DNA of 64,000 nt, from contig NMRB01000195.1 in NCBI GenBank assembly GCA_002633025.1, forward strand, positions 197,241 to 261,240. The letters run 5' to 3'. The DNA comes from Notospermus geniculatus. Lineage: Eukaryota; Nemertea; Pilidiophora; Heteronemertea; Lineidae. This document shows, piece after piece, positions 1 through 12,900 of the stretch. The position numbers and the translations under genes are program-made. The notes under the pieces were generated by a model. It saw nothing but the letters and a program-made list of their open reading frames with translations, ran no database searches and had not been told where the DNA came from. Positions within the stretch are counted from its first letter, which is position 1, and each line of letters opens with the position of its first letter.

Positions 1-2
1 GT

Positions 3-427
3 GCATTTTTTGTCAACATTGGCCAATAAAAGTCACTTCCAAAAGCCTGATGTGCCTAAACTAACTAGCTATGTGGGCGGCGGTATAAAGTGATTCAAAT
101 CGATATATTATTGACCACTGATCGTCTTCGCGATCGCCAAAAATCGATGATTAGTCCATGTAAACAACGCCAAAACATTATCATATTATCGTGCAACCCC
201 ACGCTGATTGGTCAATAACTGACACGTGACCGTCGAGACAGGGCCACCATGATGACATGTGCTAATCTTTTGGAATTAACCATCGATTTTTTGCGATCGC
301 GAGAACGATCGGTAGTCAATATTTGACCGATTTGAATCACTTCATAACACCTCCCACGTAGCTAGTTAGTTTTGGCACATCCGGCTTTTGGAAGTTGCTT
401 TTATTGGCCATTGTTTACAAAAAATGC
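3..427. mobile_element. Inverted-repeat (MITE-like) element at window edge
   Basis: The first ~150 bases and bases ~280-427 are imperfect reverse complements of each other. Both ends begin GCATTTTTTGT when read inward, then run through a TTGGCCAATAAAAG-like stretch and a CGATCG-rich inner part. The centre (about 150-275) is unpaired. No open frame of note lies inside, so it looks non-autonomous. The flank is cut by the window start, so the target duplication cannot be read and the superfamily is unknown. Confidence 0.7.
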
Positions 428-439
428 AGGCCATGCACA

Positions 440-600
440 GACCGATGCACTGTGAATGTACTGCGGGGGCGCTGATGTTCGGGCCCTTTCCGCTTCGCTG
501 ATTTTATGCTGATTAGCCATGTGCTAGGTGCGATAAGGCCTATGTAGCCAACCACATTTGATTTTGTCTGGTTTGTTGTAGGCCTAGTACGGTACTATCA
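440..600. repeat. Dispersed repeat with TAGGCC-rich tail
   Basis: The stretch with GGGCGCTGATGTTCGGGCCC and GTGCGATAAGGCC reappears in reverse complement around 28585-28650, at the left edge of a duplicated block. It is a member of an interspersed family of unknown type. No coding potential is visible. Confidence 0.5.
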
Positions 601-649
601 CTAAATTATTCCAAACCACTAAAATAATTGTTGCTCTCTAATTTTTCAG

Positions 650-2112
650 ATGAAAAAACAGGAATCCGGCCAAGGAGATCGGTGAAAGCCAGAGACCAAG
701 ATGAAACAATAGTACCTGACGTTCCAACTGAGTGGACTTGTAAGTAGTCTCCTGTATAAGTGTAGGCCTGATCTGGGGCTACTCTATCACTACAGAAGAT
801 TCTTCACCATGATTTCTTAATGGAGCTTGGGAGTTACCGCTATGCTTCAGTTGCTTTGTTCTCTCTTTTTAGCCTGGTTGAGATATAGGAGAGAAGAACC
901 ACCAACACAGGAGGTATGTGTATGTGACTCGGGGCTCACACTTGGGTCTAAAATTAGGAAGAAATAATGTCTCCCTCCTCAAAATGTTGGGAGACTTCGC
1001 TCTCAAGAGGGAGACTTCACGTAAAGTTTGTGGACGACAAATCTAACAAAAGTTGTTTGATTTCAGCCTCTTTGCAAGAAATTACCACTTATAATGATGA
1101 TATTTTAGGGCATTTAGGAGTGGATTTGGGCATTTTGGGGTGCAGAAAATGCTTCAGAGGGGATCATATACCCCTTTAGAAAAATTTTTTTTGGTGACTA
1201 TGTCTTCCTAGGAGTTATTTGGGGCGAAATTTTTGCCCCACATCGCCCACAAATATGAGCCCTGGTGTGACTACTACTCATGATTTGTATGCACAATATA
1301 GCTAAATCCCCTAACTAAAGGCCTGGTTGTGGACAGACTAGTGGAAATAAAACATGACAATTCATCCTAAGATCCAAATTCATCTACCGCTGATTAGCTG
1401 AAGACACGGGCTGCTGTTGAATGTTTTGGAAATTTTTCACTTCAGGAGATTGATAGAAACTATGCTATGATGGTGGTAAAGCAGGGCAAAGCTGCAGAAA
1501 AAGAACTGAAGGATAGACTGGTATGGACCTACCTCAGAGATGGCATGTTACATGTTACTCTGACCACTTTGCACTGCTGAATGCATGTACATCCATTAAT
1601 TTTGAAACTGTCCACAGAAACCCGAGATGTGCTCAGGGTCACGTATTGCAAATATTTTTATCTGTCTCTGAAACATTGCCACAATGTCAGTTATCAGATA
1701 ATCAGACAGGAATTGTGGCTGATGATAACGTACATGTGAAACGGTCATGCCCAATCTCAGTGGATTGATTCATTGTGCTTGTTTTTCTTCATCAGTCATC
1801 TTTGTAATTTCCTTTGCTTTGAAGGAGTCAGAAGAAGATTATGAAGATGGGAGGATTCATCGTGTGGATACACAGAACAAATCAAGTAGGTCACTTATAT
1901 CTCTTGCTTAGTTCTTCAGTGTTGACCATGCAAACTCCCATCTAGAAGTTGATTTCAAGCAGGCTTTGTCAATTACTGGATGGCTTCTTGATTAATTCCT
2001 GGCCTCCATGTCCAAGTCTGGTATTATTTCTTTTTCTATTTCAGAATTTCCCAAATATGAGGAGTATGAACAAGTTCCTGGAGTGAAACCTGAGGAAAAG
2101 GAGAACAGATGA
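650..2112 (+). CDS. NDUFAF2: NDUFAF2-like complex I assembly factor, last five exons (5' end outside window)
   Basis: Exons 650-739, 873-913, 1446-1520, 1825-1885 and 2045-2112 join in one frame (111 codons, stop TGA at 2110-2112), each bounded by AG acceptors and GT donors. The diagnostic stretch is DVPTEWTSWLRYRREEPPTQ followed by EEIDRN; vertebrate NDUFAF2 (mimitin, B17.2L) has DIPTEW..WIRR.R..PPT.EEI at the same place. NDUFAF2 is a mitochondrial paralogue of the NDUFA12 subunit that holds a late assembly intermediate of respiratory complex I. The N-terminal NDUFA12-like part should lie upstream of base 1; the first visible codon is split with a missing exon. The tail after the PTEW motif is charged and poorly conserved, ending EEKENR. 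The identification rests on one motif and intron phases, so it is likely rather than certain. Confidence 0.8.
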
Positions 2113-2665
2113 TGGTGCAGAAACATGCCAAGATATGGACTGAATGCTGTGAGCGGTTTGATGTGCATAATGCTCTGAACTGATTCACCATGACATTATC
2201 TCTCTCAGCAATGAAATCCCCCATTACACACTTTACCATCACATGATTTCATCCTGCCAGTGTGCTAAGCAACAAAGCTCTGTGGATCGGTACATATCAT
2301 ATCATATTACATCTTACTACATGTAGGTGTTCTGAGACTGAGAGATCCAATGTCAACATAACTCTTTCATACGGATCACATTGCTGTGGTTGAAGGCAGT
2401 GCCGTAAGATGGCGTTGACCTCCCTGAATTTCTCGTGGCAAGATAGATAGAACAAGATGATTGTGTACCTCCTATATGTTACTTCATCAGAGGCAGTCTT
2501 ACTACCTCACTAAATTATATTATTTATGCTTGTAAATATATGAAGTTTACTATGAATCTTGGTCTCATTTTTGGGCAGTGATTAAAACTCCATTTCATAG
2601 AAGATGACATCACTTAATGTGGTTATAAGTAGGCCTACAAACTGTCAGGATACTAAGGCATCAGG
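2113..2665 (+). other. Probable NDUFAF2 3' UTR and downstream flank
   Basis: AT-rich sequence after the NDUFAF2 stop. It contains one TACATGTA octamer (2318-2325). I see no further coding exon and no unambiguous polyadenylation hexamer, so the transcript end is not placed. Confidence 0.4.
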
Positions 2666-3238
2666 TGGAGTCTCTCTAGTGCAGGATACACTCCTTGCGC
2701 AGTGTCTTCTCACTCATACCTGTCGTTCATAGACACTGCTTACAATGGCCAGATCCCCGCCGATTTACCACTAGAGGGCGTTTAGCGTAACTAACGGAAT
2801 ACATGAAACATTTTCTGATTTTGGTTCACTGTCAGCGTCCATGACAACCGTGGCAGACTGGTCACTCGTCGTAAAGCATTTTATATGGGACTGTTGCATT
2901 ACGACGCAGCACGACTAGTCTACAACAGCAATGGATGCCCCTCCCCCCGTGTCCAGCATGCAGTGCCACTTTGCACTTTTCAGTGTTTAGTTCGTGCCTT
3001 TATTGTTTTGAAACATCGCTAAAGAAGTGGATAACGGCTCTCTATATGAGATTATTATGTTTGTATATTGATTGATCTTGTAAACAGGCCGAAGCACCGA
3101 GCAACGCCGGCGCTGTTTGGCCGCTGACTAGTGCTGCCGTCATGCGGTAAATCGGCGGGAATCTGGCTATTGTAAGCAGTGTCTATGAACGACAGGTATG
3201 AGTGAGAAGACACTGCGCGAGGAGTGTAGTGGAGGAGA
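2666..3238. mobile_element. Inverted-repeat (MITE-like) element
   Basis: Bases ~2666-2772 (TGGAGTCTCTCTAGTG, then the run through GACACTGCTTACAATGGCCAG) are matched in reverse complement by ~3145-3238 (CTGGCTATTGTAAGCAGTGTC and on to GGAGAGA). Arms are about 95 bp with a ~370-base centre containing no open frame. It sits between NDUFAF2 and ANKRD13C. Superfamily not assigned. Confidence 0.75.
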
Positions 3239-3900
3239 GAAATACAGTGGATCCTATCCTTGTGGAGACACAGGAGGACAATATGTAAATGAGGACACTA
3301 AAGACGCAGTCATCTTGATTTCTCAGAAAAGGTACGTGAAATTAGTTTGAGGATGACATACCGGTAATGTCAATCCTGAACGTTCCAATCTACGTTTTAT
3401 AGCGATTAACAACCAGTCAACAGACCCACATAGTGTTGAAGACATGGATGTGCCGGTTGTGACAAGATAGATAGGGACAACCGAATGGACAGGAGACAAC
3501 CCATTAAAACGCAACTGTTAGAATCTATGCCGCTTCTTGCTGGTATAACAGTGACCATTTTATGCATCCAACTGCTATTGGTAATTTTTTCACTTGAAAA
3601 TTAGCGGGAATTATGAGAACACCCGTATGGCCCTTGGGCTGGGTGTGACTGACCGAGGAATTCATCACATCCATGTCTCAACCTACCTGTCACTGCACCA
3701 CAGGCTAAACAATTTTTATGCCCAGACGTGTTAATTCTGCCTTCTTATTACATGTTTGATTAATAGTCACAAGCACCTTCCTCAAAACCGAACGTGCGCT
3801 TTCTCTTTTATCAAAAATGAAAGTGCGAAATTCGGGTTCAGAAATCTGTCTTCGGCAGGTGCTGCCATCTTTTACAGAAATTGGAACTAGTGTATCCAAT
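3239..3900 (+). promoter_or_regulatory. ANKRD13C upstream region and 5' leader
   Basis: This interval lies between the inverted-repeat element and the ANKRD13C start, and should hold its promoter. I see no TATA box I would defend. An in-frame ATG at 3817, 28 codons upstream of the chosen start, is open through to exon 1, so part of this region could instead be coding. A TACCGGTA octamer lies at about 3359. Confidence 0.35.
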
Positions 3901-6900
3901 ATGGCAGACGAATTGCCTCTTCACGAGTGTGTTTTCAGAGGAGATATTCGTCAATTATCACAGCTTCTAAGATCTCATGATGTTGCTCAGAAGGATAAAC
4001 ATGGTAAGGATTATATAAGTGAATTGTGGTGCAGAATTTATGGTGATCGGTGCCTTCTTTTTTCGTTAAACAGATGATTTACAAGACAGCACTGCTGCTG
4101 TCATGTCATAGCTGAATACATTGTATGCATGTGTGTACATAAAGTACATGACACATATTGGTATGAACATGATGGTCTTGCCTTGGCTTTCTTTCATGGT
4201 ACCGATACATTGATTGCTTGATATTTCATGATTCTTCCTCAGCAATCTTTATCATATTATACCGTGTGCCGGTCATAGTCGGGCGCGAATCCAGGGAGGG
4301 GGCGCACATCCGCCGCACGCCCCCCCTTTCGGCCAACAAATCTGTAAATAAAATCGACCGTGAAATTCTGAAATTTGGAGCAAATCATTGAAATTCACCA
4401 CCGCAGATTTCAATGTTTCTAGCACAGTGCACCCCCTCTTTCCCGAAATCCTGGATCCGTCCCTGCCGGTAGCCTAGTATTATGCAGAGTTGGCGGTAGC
4501 GGTAGGGTATACTGGTATATACCGCTATAGGCTATCTGGTTAACGGTAGGCCTACCAACTGGCATGTAGGCTACGGTAGCAGTCAAACTGTAAAAACAAG
4601 GGAAGCAAGACGACTCTATCCATCAACATCCTTGCCACTTCTCGTCTTAGGCCTAGCTGCACTTCGCGTTATATAGGCCCTGCTATGAGCCCCAGAATTT
4701 CAGGCCTATACTGTATGTCTATGATCTCTCCTAGCCTACCTTGGCCTAACGGGTATATCTAGGCTTATTCTTGTCATCTGGGCCATAGTTGCTGAACTCA
4801 CACAAGCACTCAACATCAAGGAAGGCTTCCAGTTCCAGTGGTGGGATTGACACATTAATAACCAGGACGAAGATACCAAATGTAGGCCTACCTGTGGACT
4901 GGGAACCCTTCAAAAACATATCAATTTAGGCCCTAGTTGCTTCAGATAGTGGAGATGGAGGGACTAATGAAGTAACTATACATGTACATCAACTTAACTA
5001 CATGTAGGCCTACGTTGTATACCGGTACTAGGTCGTGTCCATCGGTAATGAATTGAAACGAAGTTTAGCCTATCTCACCAAATTCTAATCCATCCTTTCC
5101 ATTATCTCTTTTCAGGAAATACACCACTTCATTTGGCAGTTATGTTGGGGCACAAAGGTGAGTGGGACACCATATTTAACATTGCCAAGCAGTCATGCAT
5201 GTTAGTCACCTACAATGTTGCCGTTGATGGGAATAGCTATCACAATTAGGCTACTGATGCCTGAATTTAGGAATTTGGGAGCAGTATTTTGGTTGGTCTG
5301 TGACACAGTTTGGAGTGTGAATAAGCATTTCGTTTTTTTTCAGTTGAGTCACTTTATTTTGTCAACTTTTCCATTGCCAGAGTTGCAGGTGTGGCCATGT
5401 TTTCACCTGTACCCCGCTGAATTAATTAGTGAATCATTGCATCATTTTTGATAATCATGCAGTGCCACACCTGTGCCTTGCTTCAGGAGACACTACAATT
5501 AACATTTACAATGAAATCGCTCGTGTGCATTTTGTTGTACGGTAGTATACACTGGATGATAAGTCAGTGAATCATATTGCAATATTACGTGCAAAAATCA
5601 ATATGGAATCAACATTGTTTACAATGATACTGATACTGTTTCAAAGGTTTCATAGGAAATATTCTCATCCATAGATCTAATATTGCCGTAGGAATAAGAT
5701 GATCGTGAATATATAACTCCCACCCAGTCAGTCATGACAGTGTTATCTATGCATGACATGATGATGACATCAAGAACGAAGCTTGGTCTCTTTTGTGTGA
5801 CAATACCGTTCGGCATACTGTAAAATTCCTGCATCTTGGACCCTATTTTAGTTGTAGCCTCTACTGCATCTCAGTGCATCTCTTATACCTTGTGTATTAT
5901 ACCGCGCCGGTCACCTTATCCACATAGTGATTGCGCTCTCTGTTGCTTATTAACCTCTAGCACCGAGGCCAACGCACTAACCACTAGCATGACTAGGCCA
6001 TAAAGGAAATCCTCTATGGTCAGCGGGTTAAGCCTTGCCATATGCAAGGGGTTCAATGCACCATTCCCCCTTCCGACAGAGATGACTCGTCCTCGTGTCA
6101 CTTAACGCCACTCTGCATCTCAGTGCTTTATTACACTTTCCAGATTCGACTGGGAAGGTCTACCAGATGTATTTTACCGTGCCGGTCACGTCCATCCACA
6201 GTGATCGTGCTCTCTGTTGCTACCTCTAGCACCAAGGCCAGCGCGCTAACCACTAGGCCATCGCGCCAACCACTAGGCCATAAAGGAAATCCTATGATTA
6301 CATGTATGGCCAGCGGGAAAAGCCGTGCCATATAATAGCTGCAAGGGGTTCAATGCACCTTGCCCCTTGCAAACACAGATATCATTGGCTATAGATGTGA
6401 TCTGATCATCATCCGACCGTCTAACCAAATTAACTCGATGGACATGTTCAGCATTGATGTACTTGGTACTTGTATTGTATCACTATCAGATATGCTACCA
6501 CATACATTGGAACAATGCTCCACCATGTGCTTGGTGCAGGATGAGTCATGAATGAATACCATCAATATTGTGATATAATGCTTCCCTCATCACACCATTC
6601 CATCTGGGATTATTGATATCTCAGTGTGTATGACAAAAAAAATGTCCGTAAGCCATTTTAATTTCGCATTCTGCCAGTCTGTGACTGTGAGACAGTGCGA
6701 CACTCTGGTTTATGTCCATTAGGCCATTTTAATTTCGCATTCTGCCAGTCTCTGACTGCGAGACAGTGCAAGACTTTTGAAAGAGTAGCGACCAGGATTT
6801 ACTTTATTAGCGCTGTCAGACTTGTCGGAATTTTTATTATCCTCCAACTGCTCCTGAATAATGTGTTGCTGATTAAATTGCGCGTTATTTCTATGGCAAG

Positions 6901-9900
6901 TGATAAAAAATTCTTCTGAGGAAGTTCTATCAGGTATTGAACGATAACTGTACTGAAGTTGGAAGTCCTTTCAACCCAAGCCCATTCCAGACTGTACTTT
7001 CCGGATCTGCAAGGAAACAGCCATATTGACGCAAACATAGATTCGGTAGGAATTTGACAGCATCAGACATGTCAGAGCCCTTTTCCTCAACTAAATAGGC
7101 CTACATACATGTAGCATATCAGTGGTGAATTTTGCCACATACCGGTGTAGACCAGTGGTTCTTACACACGCAAGGAGACCGATGTGACATGGCCCTTCAG
7201 CTCTTCAAAAGATCCCATGGAAACTCTAACCGATACATTACTATTTTGCTTGTCATCAACCAGTTGTGGGTATTGAGGCTGCAGGATGGGGTTCAAATGC
7301 ATAAAGTGGTGTCGATTTCATCATGAGGATGTTTGATTTGTAAACTTTCATATTGACACTGTTTATTAGATCTTCCCAGCCTATAGTAAACAATTTCATA
7401 TCTGATGCATCTTTTCATTTCAGAGTGTGTGCACCTCCTTTTAGCTCATGGTGCCCCAGTCAAGGTTAAGAATGCTCAGGGTTGGAATCCGCTAGCGGAG
7501 GCAATAAGTCATGGTGACAGACAAACAAGTAAGTCTCCCACTTACCTACATGTCGCTTAACTCTGAAAAAGATGTGAATTGCCTTTACAGTGCATAAGTT
7601 TATTCACAAAGCCTCTGTAGATCATCACATCTGTAACTGACCTTTTATGGCGAAGCGGATTGAAAGGATGTGGGAACAAGCCATCTTATGGATCCATGCA
7701 ACAGCCTTCATAAGTCAGCAAAAGAAACATTTCTGATGTATTCTGCTTCTTTGCCATTCTTTAAGACAAAATGTCTTCAAACACTGATTGACAACGTCAG
7801 AAGTACCGGTACATGTACATGTATTAACTGCTGGTGTCTGTTCATAAATAGCGAAATGTCGAAGTGTCATTACCAGTAAAGTAATATCAGAAAATATGGA
7901 GACTTTTGCGGAGTGTTACCGCTTTATTGTCGTGACTGATTTTGACCTGTTTCATGCTGTGTATGAAGGCCTCTACGACTTGGCAACAGAACTACACCAT
8001 CAGCAGCAAAAATGGCACTTTAAATTGCCGCTTGGAATACTGCTGTCAAGAGGCCTCTTCATGGTTTATTCATGTATGTATGCTTGTATGACATCCGTCG
8101 TATGCTACAAAACCAATGATTATATGGTTTTCTTGGCATTCTCGTGATCAATATCTTGTCGCTTGTGTCATACGTCTCGCCAGATTCATCTGCCGTCGCG
8201 TAGTAATTATCAAGAGATGAAATCAATTATCTTTTACAACTGTTACATGATTAGAGGTGATGAGAAAGTTGCCCTCAAATCAGTTGCGTGTCAGTTTGCT
8301 TTGAAACTGAACATCGTGTAACACCATGAAAAAGATGTGAATTATTTCACCCATGGCGGATGTAATGAATGGCAAAGGTGGTTTGCAAAAAGAGTGAATA
8401 GAAAGGAATTCTACAGGTTTATTCAAAATAAATGTGACTCTTCGCATGGCGTTCAGACATGTCACTCAGAAGGTGAGCTGCAACGAACTAAGATGACACC
8501 AGTAGAGAATGGAAGAAATAGATTATTTCAGATTTCATAACAGACACACAATATTGAAACTGACAAACATTTGCAGGGTTTCTGCCTGAAATATTTTTGA
8601 GGGTATGCAGTTCTTCAAAATCAGCAAAAAAACCCATGAAATTAAAGAAAATGGCCCTTTTCTGTTCCTTTGAGGGTACTCACACTCAGACACAGCGTAC
8701 CCTGCGTACCCTCTGGCGGAAACACTGATTTGGTCTCAACCTGCCACGCTAAGAGCGACATGCGACTGGTTTTGCTGTGGAGGGTCGCAAATGTGCAAGG
8801 TGGGAGAGGACTGGTGGAAATTTGCTTACACTACTGACTATATTGATACATCACATCAACTGTAGCGTCAGCATGCAATCTTGTCAATGAATGGACAGAG
8901 TTCCCTCTTTATGTAGGACACTTATGACATGGCTCTACCCTGTATACCCGTGGGAGAGATCATCGTGTTATCCAATACGCTACTATTGCGGCACATCTGT
9001 GCTAATCCAATGTCCAGCTTTCAGATCAATCTTCAGTAATGTGTTGTGTGTCATTTGTCCGCGGGGAGTGATTTGCTAGTCGGAAACGATGGTCCAATTG
9101 CAATGTATCATCAGATGATGTCAGTTTCAAGATGTGGTGGTGACCCCAGTGTTGGAGAATGGGTGATTTTAGTGCCATTATTGATGGTGACCCTCCTTTG
9201 GACATTGGGGAAAAATAAGTGATGAAAACTCATCAATAGACCATTCTCAAATTGCCAGATCTGCGCACTTCCTCCGAAATTTCAACCATAACCTCGATCT
9301 AAAACCGGGTGACGTGACGCAATCCATTATTCAGCAATGGTCGAGTCTGACGCAACGTCGTCGACGTTACTGTCGCGGGGCTGTCTGCGTCACGTCATTC
9401 AGCTTCAGACCGAGGTTATGGTTGAAATTTCGGCGGAAGTGCGCAGATCTTTCTCGTTTACGTCAATTTGAGAACGGTCTATTGACTGTTGTATCATGTT
9501 ATTCAAGCAGCATGGAGCCTGATTGCAAGGCCTAGAGGTTGTTAACTCAGGGCACATGTGGCATAAAAAGTTATTTGTGAAACCAAACATTTGACTGTGA
9601 TTTTAACACAAAACCTGAATTCCAACCATCAAGACACTTCCGGGTCTACGCAAATGCTCCTTTCCCTTGTGTCACTGACATTGTAGGGAGCGGTATGGAC
9701 TGTGTGTAAATGATCTGAGTTTGTCAGGATGAATCCCAACAGGACACTCAACATTGCTGTCTGAAAACTCAGCAATTATGACTGTAGAATGTTTTAAATC
9801 CTGCCATCTGCCATCCTGCTTACATATACATGTACATGACATATTGCATGATACATGTTGATACTAACACCCACGGCCACGTCAAATGCGTTAACACCAA

Positions 9901-12900
9901 CTGCACGATGGAATATGCCTTGAGTAGGCCTACTCCACTGATCGGGAGCAAAAATAGAATGCGACATGCAGGCTTTCCCCAAACCGGCAGTATGTTGGCA
10001 TGCATGAATATTGGTTGGCCCTGTGAGTTATCTTGCATCATTAGGCCTACAACTATGTTGGAAGGTCTGTGTAATGTACATGTACGCGTGATGGCTTATA
10101 ATCAAAGCCATTTTCTGCCCTAAATTCTCATAATACATGCTGTGAACAGCCACAATTATAATTCTATGCATCCACAGCCATGACAGGGGCATAAGAGAAG
10201 TTCCCATTTTAAAGGTACGGTAATATAAAATAAAATAAAATAAAATAATATAATAAAAATGATATAAAATGCAGACTTGCTGGTCAGGGCTGGGTTGCAC
10301 AAAACTCATGTTAGGGCTAACATGATGTTAGCGCTAACATCATATTTTTAAATGACGTAAAATGACAATGGAATTTGACGTCATCTAACATAAAAGTTAG
10401 CACTAACACCATGTTAGCGCTAACATGAGTTTTGTGCAACCGGCCCCTTGTCTCTAACTCTTTCCTCACCACAGGCCCAGTCATTCGGCATCACAAATAC
10501 AGCTAATTTCCTCATTAGCAACATTTGAATGATCCCATTTGGCCAGATTGGATCTTTGGGGCCACCTTCAACTTCATGAATTTTGTACACGGGCATGTCT
10601 GATTGCAAGTGCTTTTCACAACTTTTGCAGTGACTTCGTCTTTTTGAAGAAGTTGGATTAAAACTTGATGACCCTCATCTTCTCATTTGTCTTTCCAGTC
10701 ACTTCCTTGTTACGAAAGCTAAAGCAACAATCACGAGAAGCTTTGGAGGAGAGGAGACCAGCACTTATAAAGGCATTAAAAGATTTAGGAGATTTCTACC
10801 TGGAACTCAAATGGGATTTTCACAGTTGGGGTAAGTAATTAGTCCATCTACCTTCTGTTTTCGTGGTTGGGTTGGTAAGATGGAGGAGAAAATGATTCCA
10901 ATTATTCAAAATCAAATTGTGATGTTGAACAGGTCCCCCCCTCCCAGAGATGATGAGTCCTGGTACAGTCTGTCACAAGAAGAGCAAGTCAGACATATCA
11001 AACCGGAATCAAACCCAGGACTTCCGAGGTGACAGGTGCCGCACTGTGCCAGTCCACTGACAGCTGCCGATGTTTCCGCTGCATCAGTCGGACGGCCTTC
11101 TCTTATGGGCGGTTATAACCGCAAATAAAGACGTTATAAAATAAAGACATTGTTGTCATATTCTCTAGTCATTGTGATGATCTGGAGTCGTAGCTGAGAA
11201 AGACATAAGGTGGCGCTGCAGTCATCCACACGAAGAATGACGGCAGTGTTACGAATGATTGCCCCTTACGTCTTTCTTAGCTACAACTCGAGATCGTGTG
11301 GAGTAGACGACTGCAGCGCTACCTCACGTCTTTCTTAGCTATGACTATAGAGATCATCACAACGACTAGAGAATATGACTACGTCTTTATTTTGTAACGT
11401 CTTTATTTGCGGTTATAACCACCCATATTCTCTGCTCATTGAAAATCAACTTGATGCTGTGTGGGTGGCTCTGTCTGCATCACCAGCTGATTTTGATGAA
11501 TGCGTACTGGTAGTCATGCATATATGTCTAGTTCATCATCATCACAGAAAGGAGGGGGCAAACCTGCATTGTTGATCCAATGCGAACCTAATCTGTATGA
11601 TAATTCTCATCATGGGTTAAACATATTCTGAGCCCACTTCATTTTCCTGCCACCTAAGAAATCAATATCGCTGTGACTTCTCCCCCGGCGTAACGAGCTA
11701 AAGACTCTCTTGCCAGCTAAATAGAGAAGAAACGTGCAAAAAGATATCTGATGTTCGGTTACAGGTGCTTTTTGTACTTCTCCAATAATTGAATTTCAAT
11801 CCGGAGTGTCGGATCGATCGGTTCTGATCCGTGCTTTTGGGATGGTGTACTCTATTTTAGAACCTTGCAGTGACTCGACAGAGATTAAATTTCTATCGCA
11901 AGAGTTGCTGTGACAGGCATGACAGGATAATGAGTGTGCGCAATGGGTGTATCCATTATTCAGTGGCATAGGCATGAAAGCAGCAATGCCAGCTGGTGAT
12001 AACTCTAAAATGAGTTGAAGATTTTAATCCAACTGTAGATTTGTCAGTCATATTACGTCATCACAAAATCCGGGGAACCCCCGAAAACACCCGAGGATCT
12101 CAGCTTGTGTAGGACGTAATAGTACGCCCTGCAAGGAAATGGCGCTTCACATTGCGTAGGACGTTATATCACGTCCTGAACCTTAGGGCCTATGTGTCAA
12201 ATACTTTTTTTGGCAATTTTTTTAAGAAAGAAAATTTTTTTCAAAAATTAATTACACAGTTAACGGGTTAAAGCTGAGGAATGGAAGTGGTTGAATCTAA
12301 AGAGGTTGAACTTCGCCTCCTAGATAAATCCATCAGACATTTAGTACCATCCTGATATCTCTCGTCTATTACAAGGCGGTTGAAGTATCCCCACCTGGCC
12401 ACTACTGACTAGGTCTGCAGGTGGAACGTAAATAAAGTTTAACATGCATTCTAGAAAGCTTAAGTTAGTAGTATAATTTATGATATCTATACCAGTACAG
12501 TATAGATCCACTCGAATGTTTCTCTCATGTTAGGAAAACAGTCAATACCGAAGTCCTCACATTGAAAAAGCAATCAGGATGTTGTTAGGAGGATCCTGAT
12601 ATTGCCACCAGCATGTCTAGCAGAAGCGGCTTGATTACCTTCCCTTAGCTTGAGGGGATTGCCGGCATTAACGACTGAATGGGTTTTAGTGTGATAGGAC
12701 TGGAACAAGATTTACGAGAATGTGTCAAGGGTGATAGATAAAGGTTCAAATGATCGAAGCTGGGAGGAATTAGCAAGTTTTTTTTTGCTGAGCTCATGGT
12801 TTTGTCCCGCTGCAGAACAGCAGGGGACATTTGAATATTCAAGGGAGAAATCATTTGTTGTTTCCTCAACGCAGATAAAATCTTGTTGAGGCAGGAAAAT

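Noticed and set aside
10935-11075. True tRNA gene
   Set aside because: A-box and B-box are present but no acceptor stem or anticodon arm can be drawn; a tRNA-derived SINE fits better.
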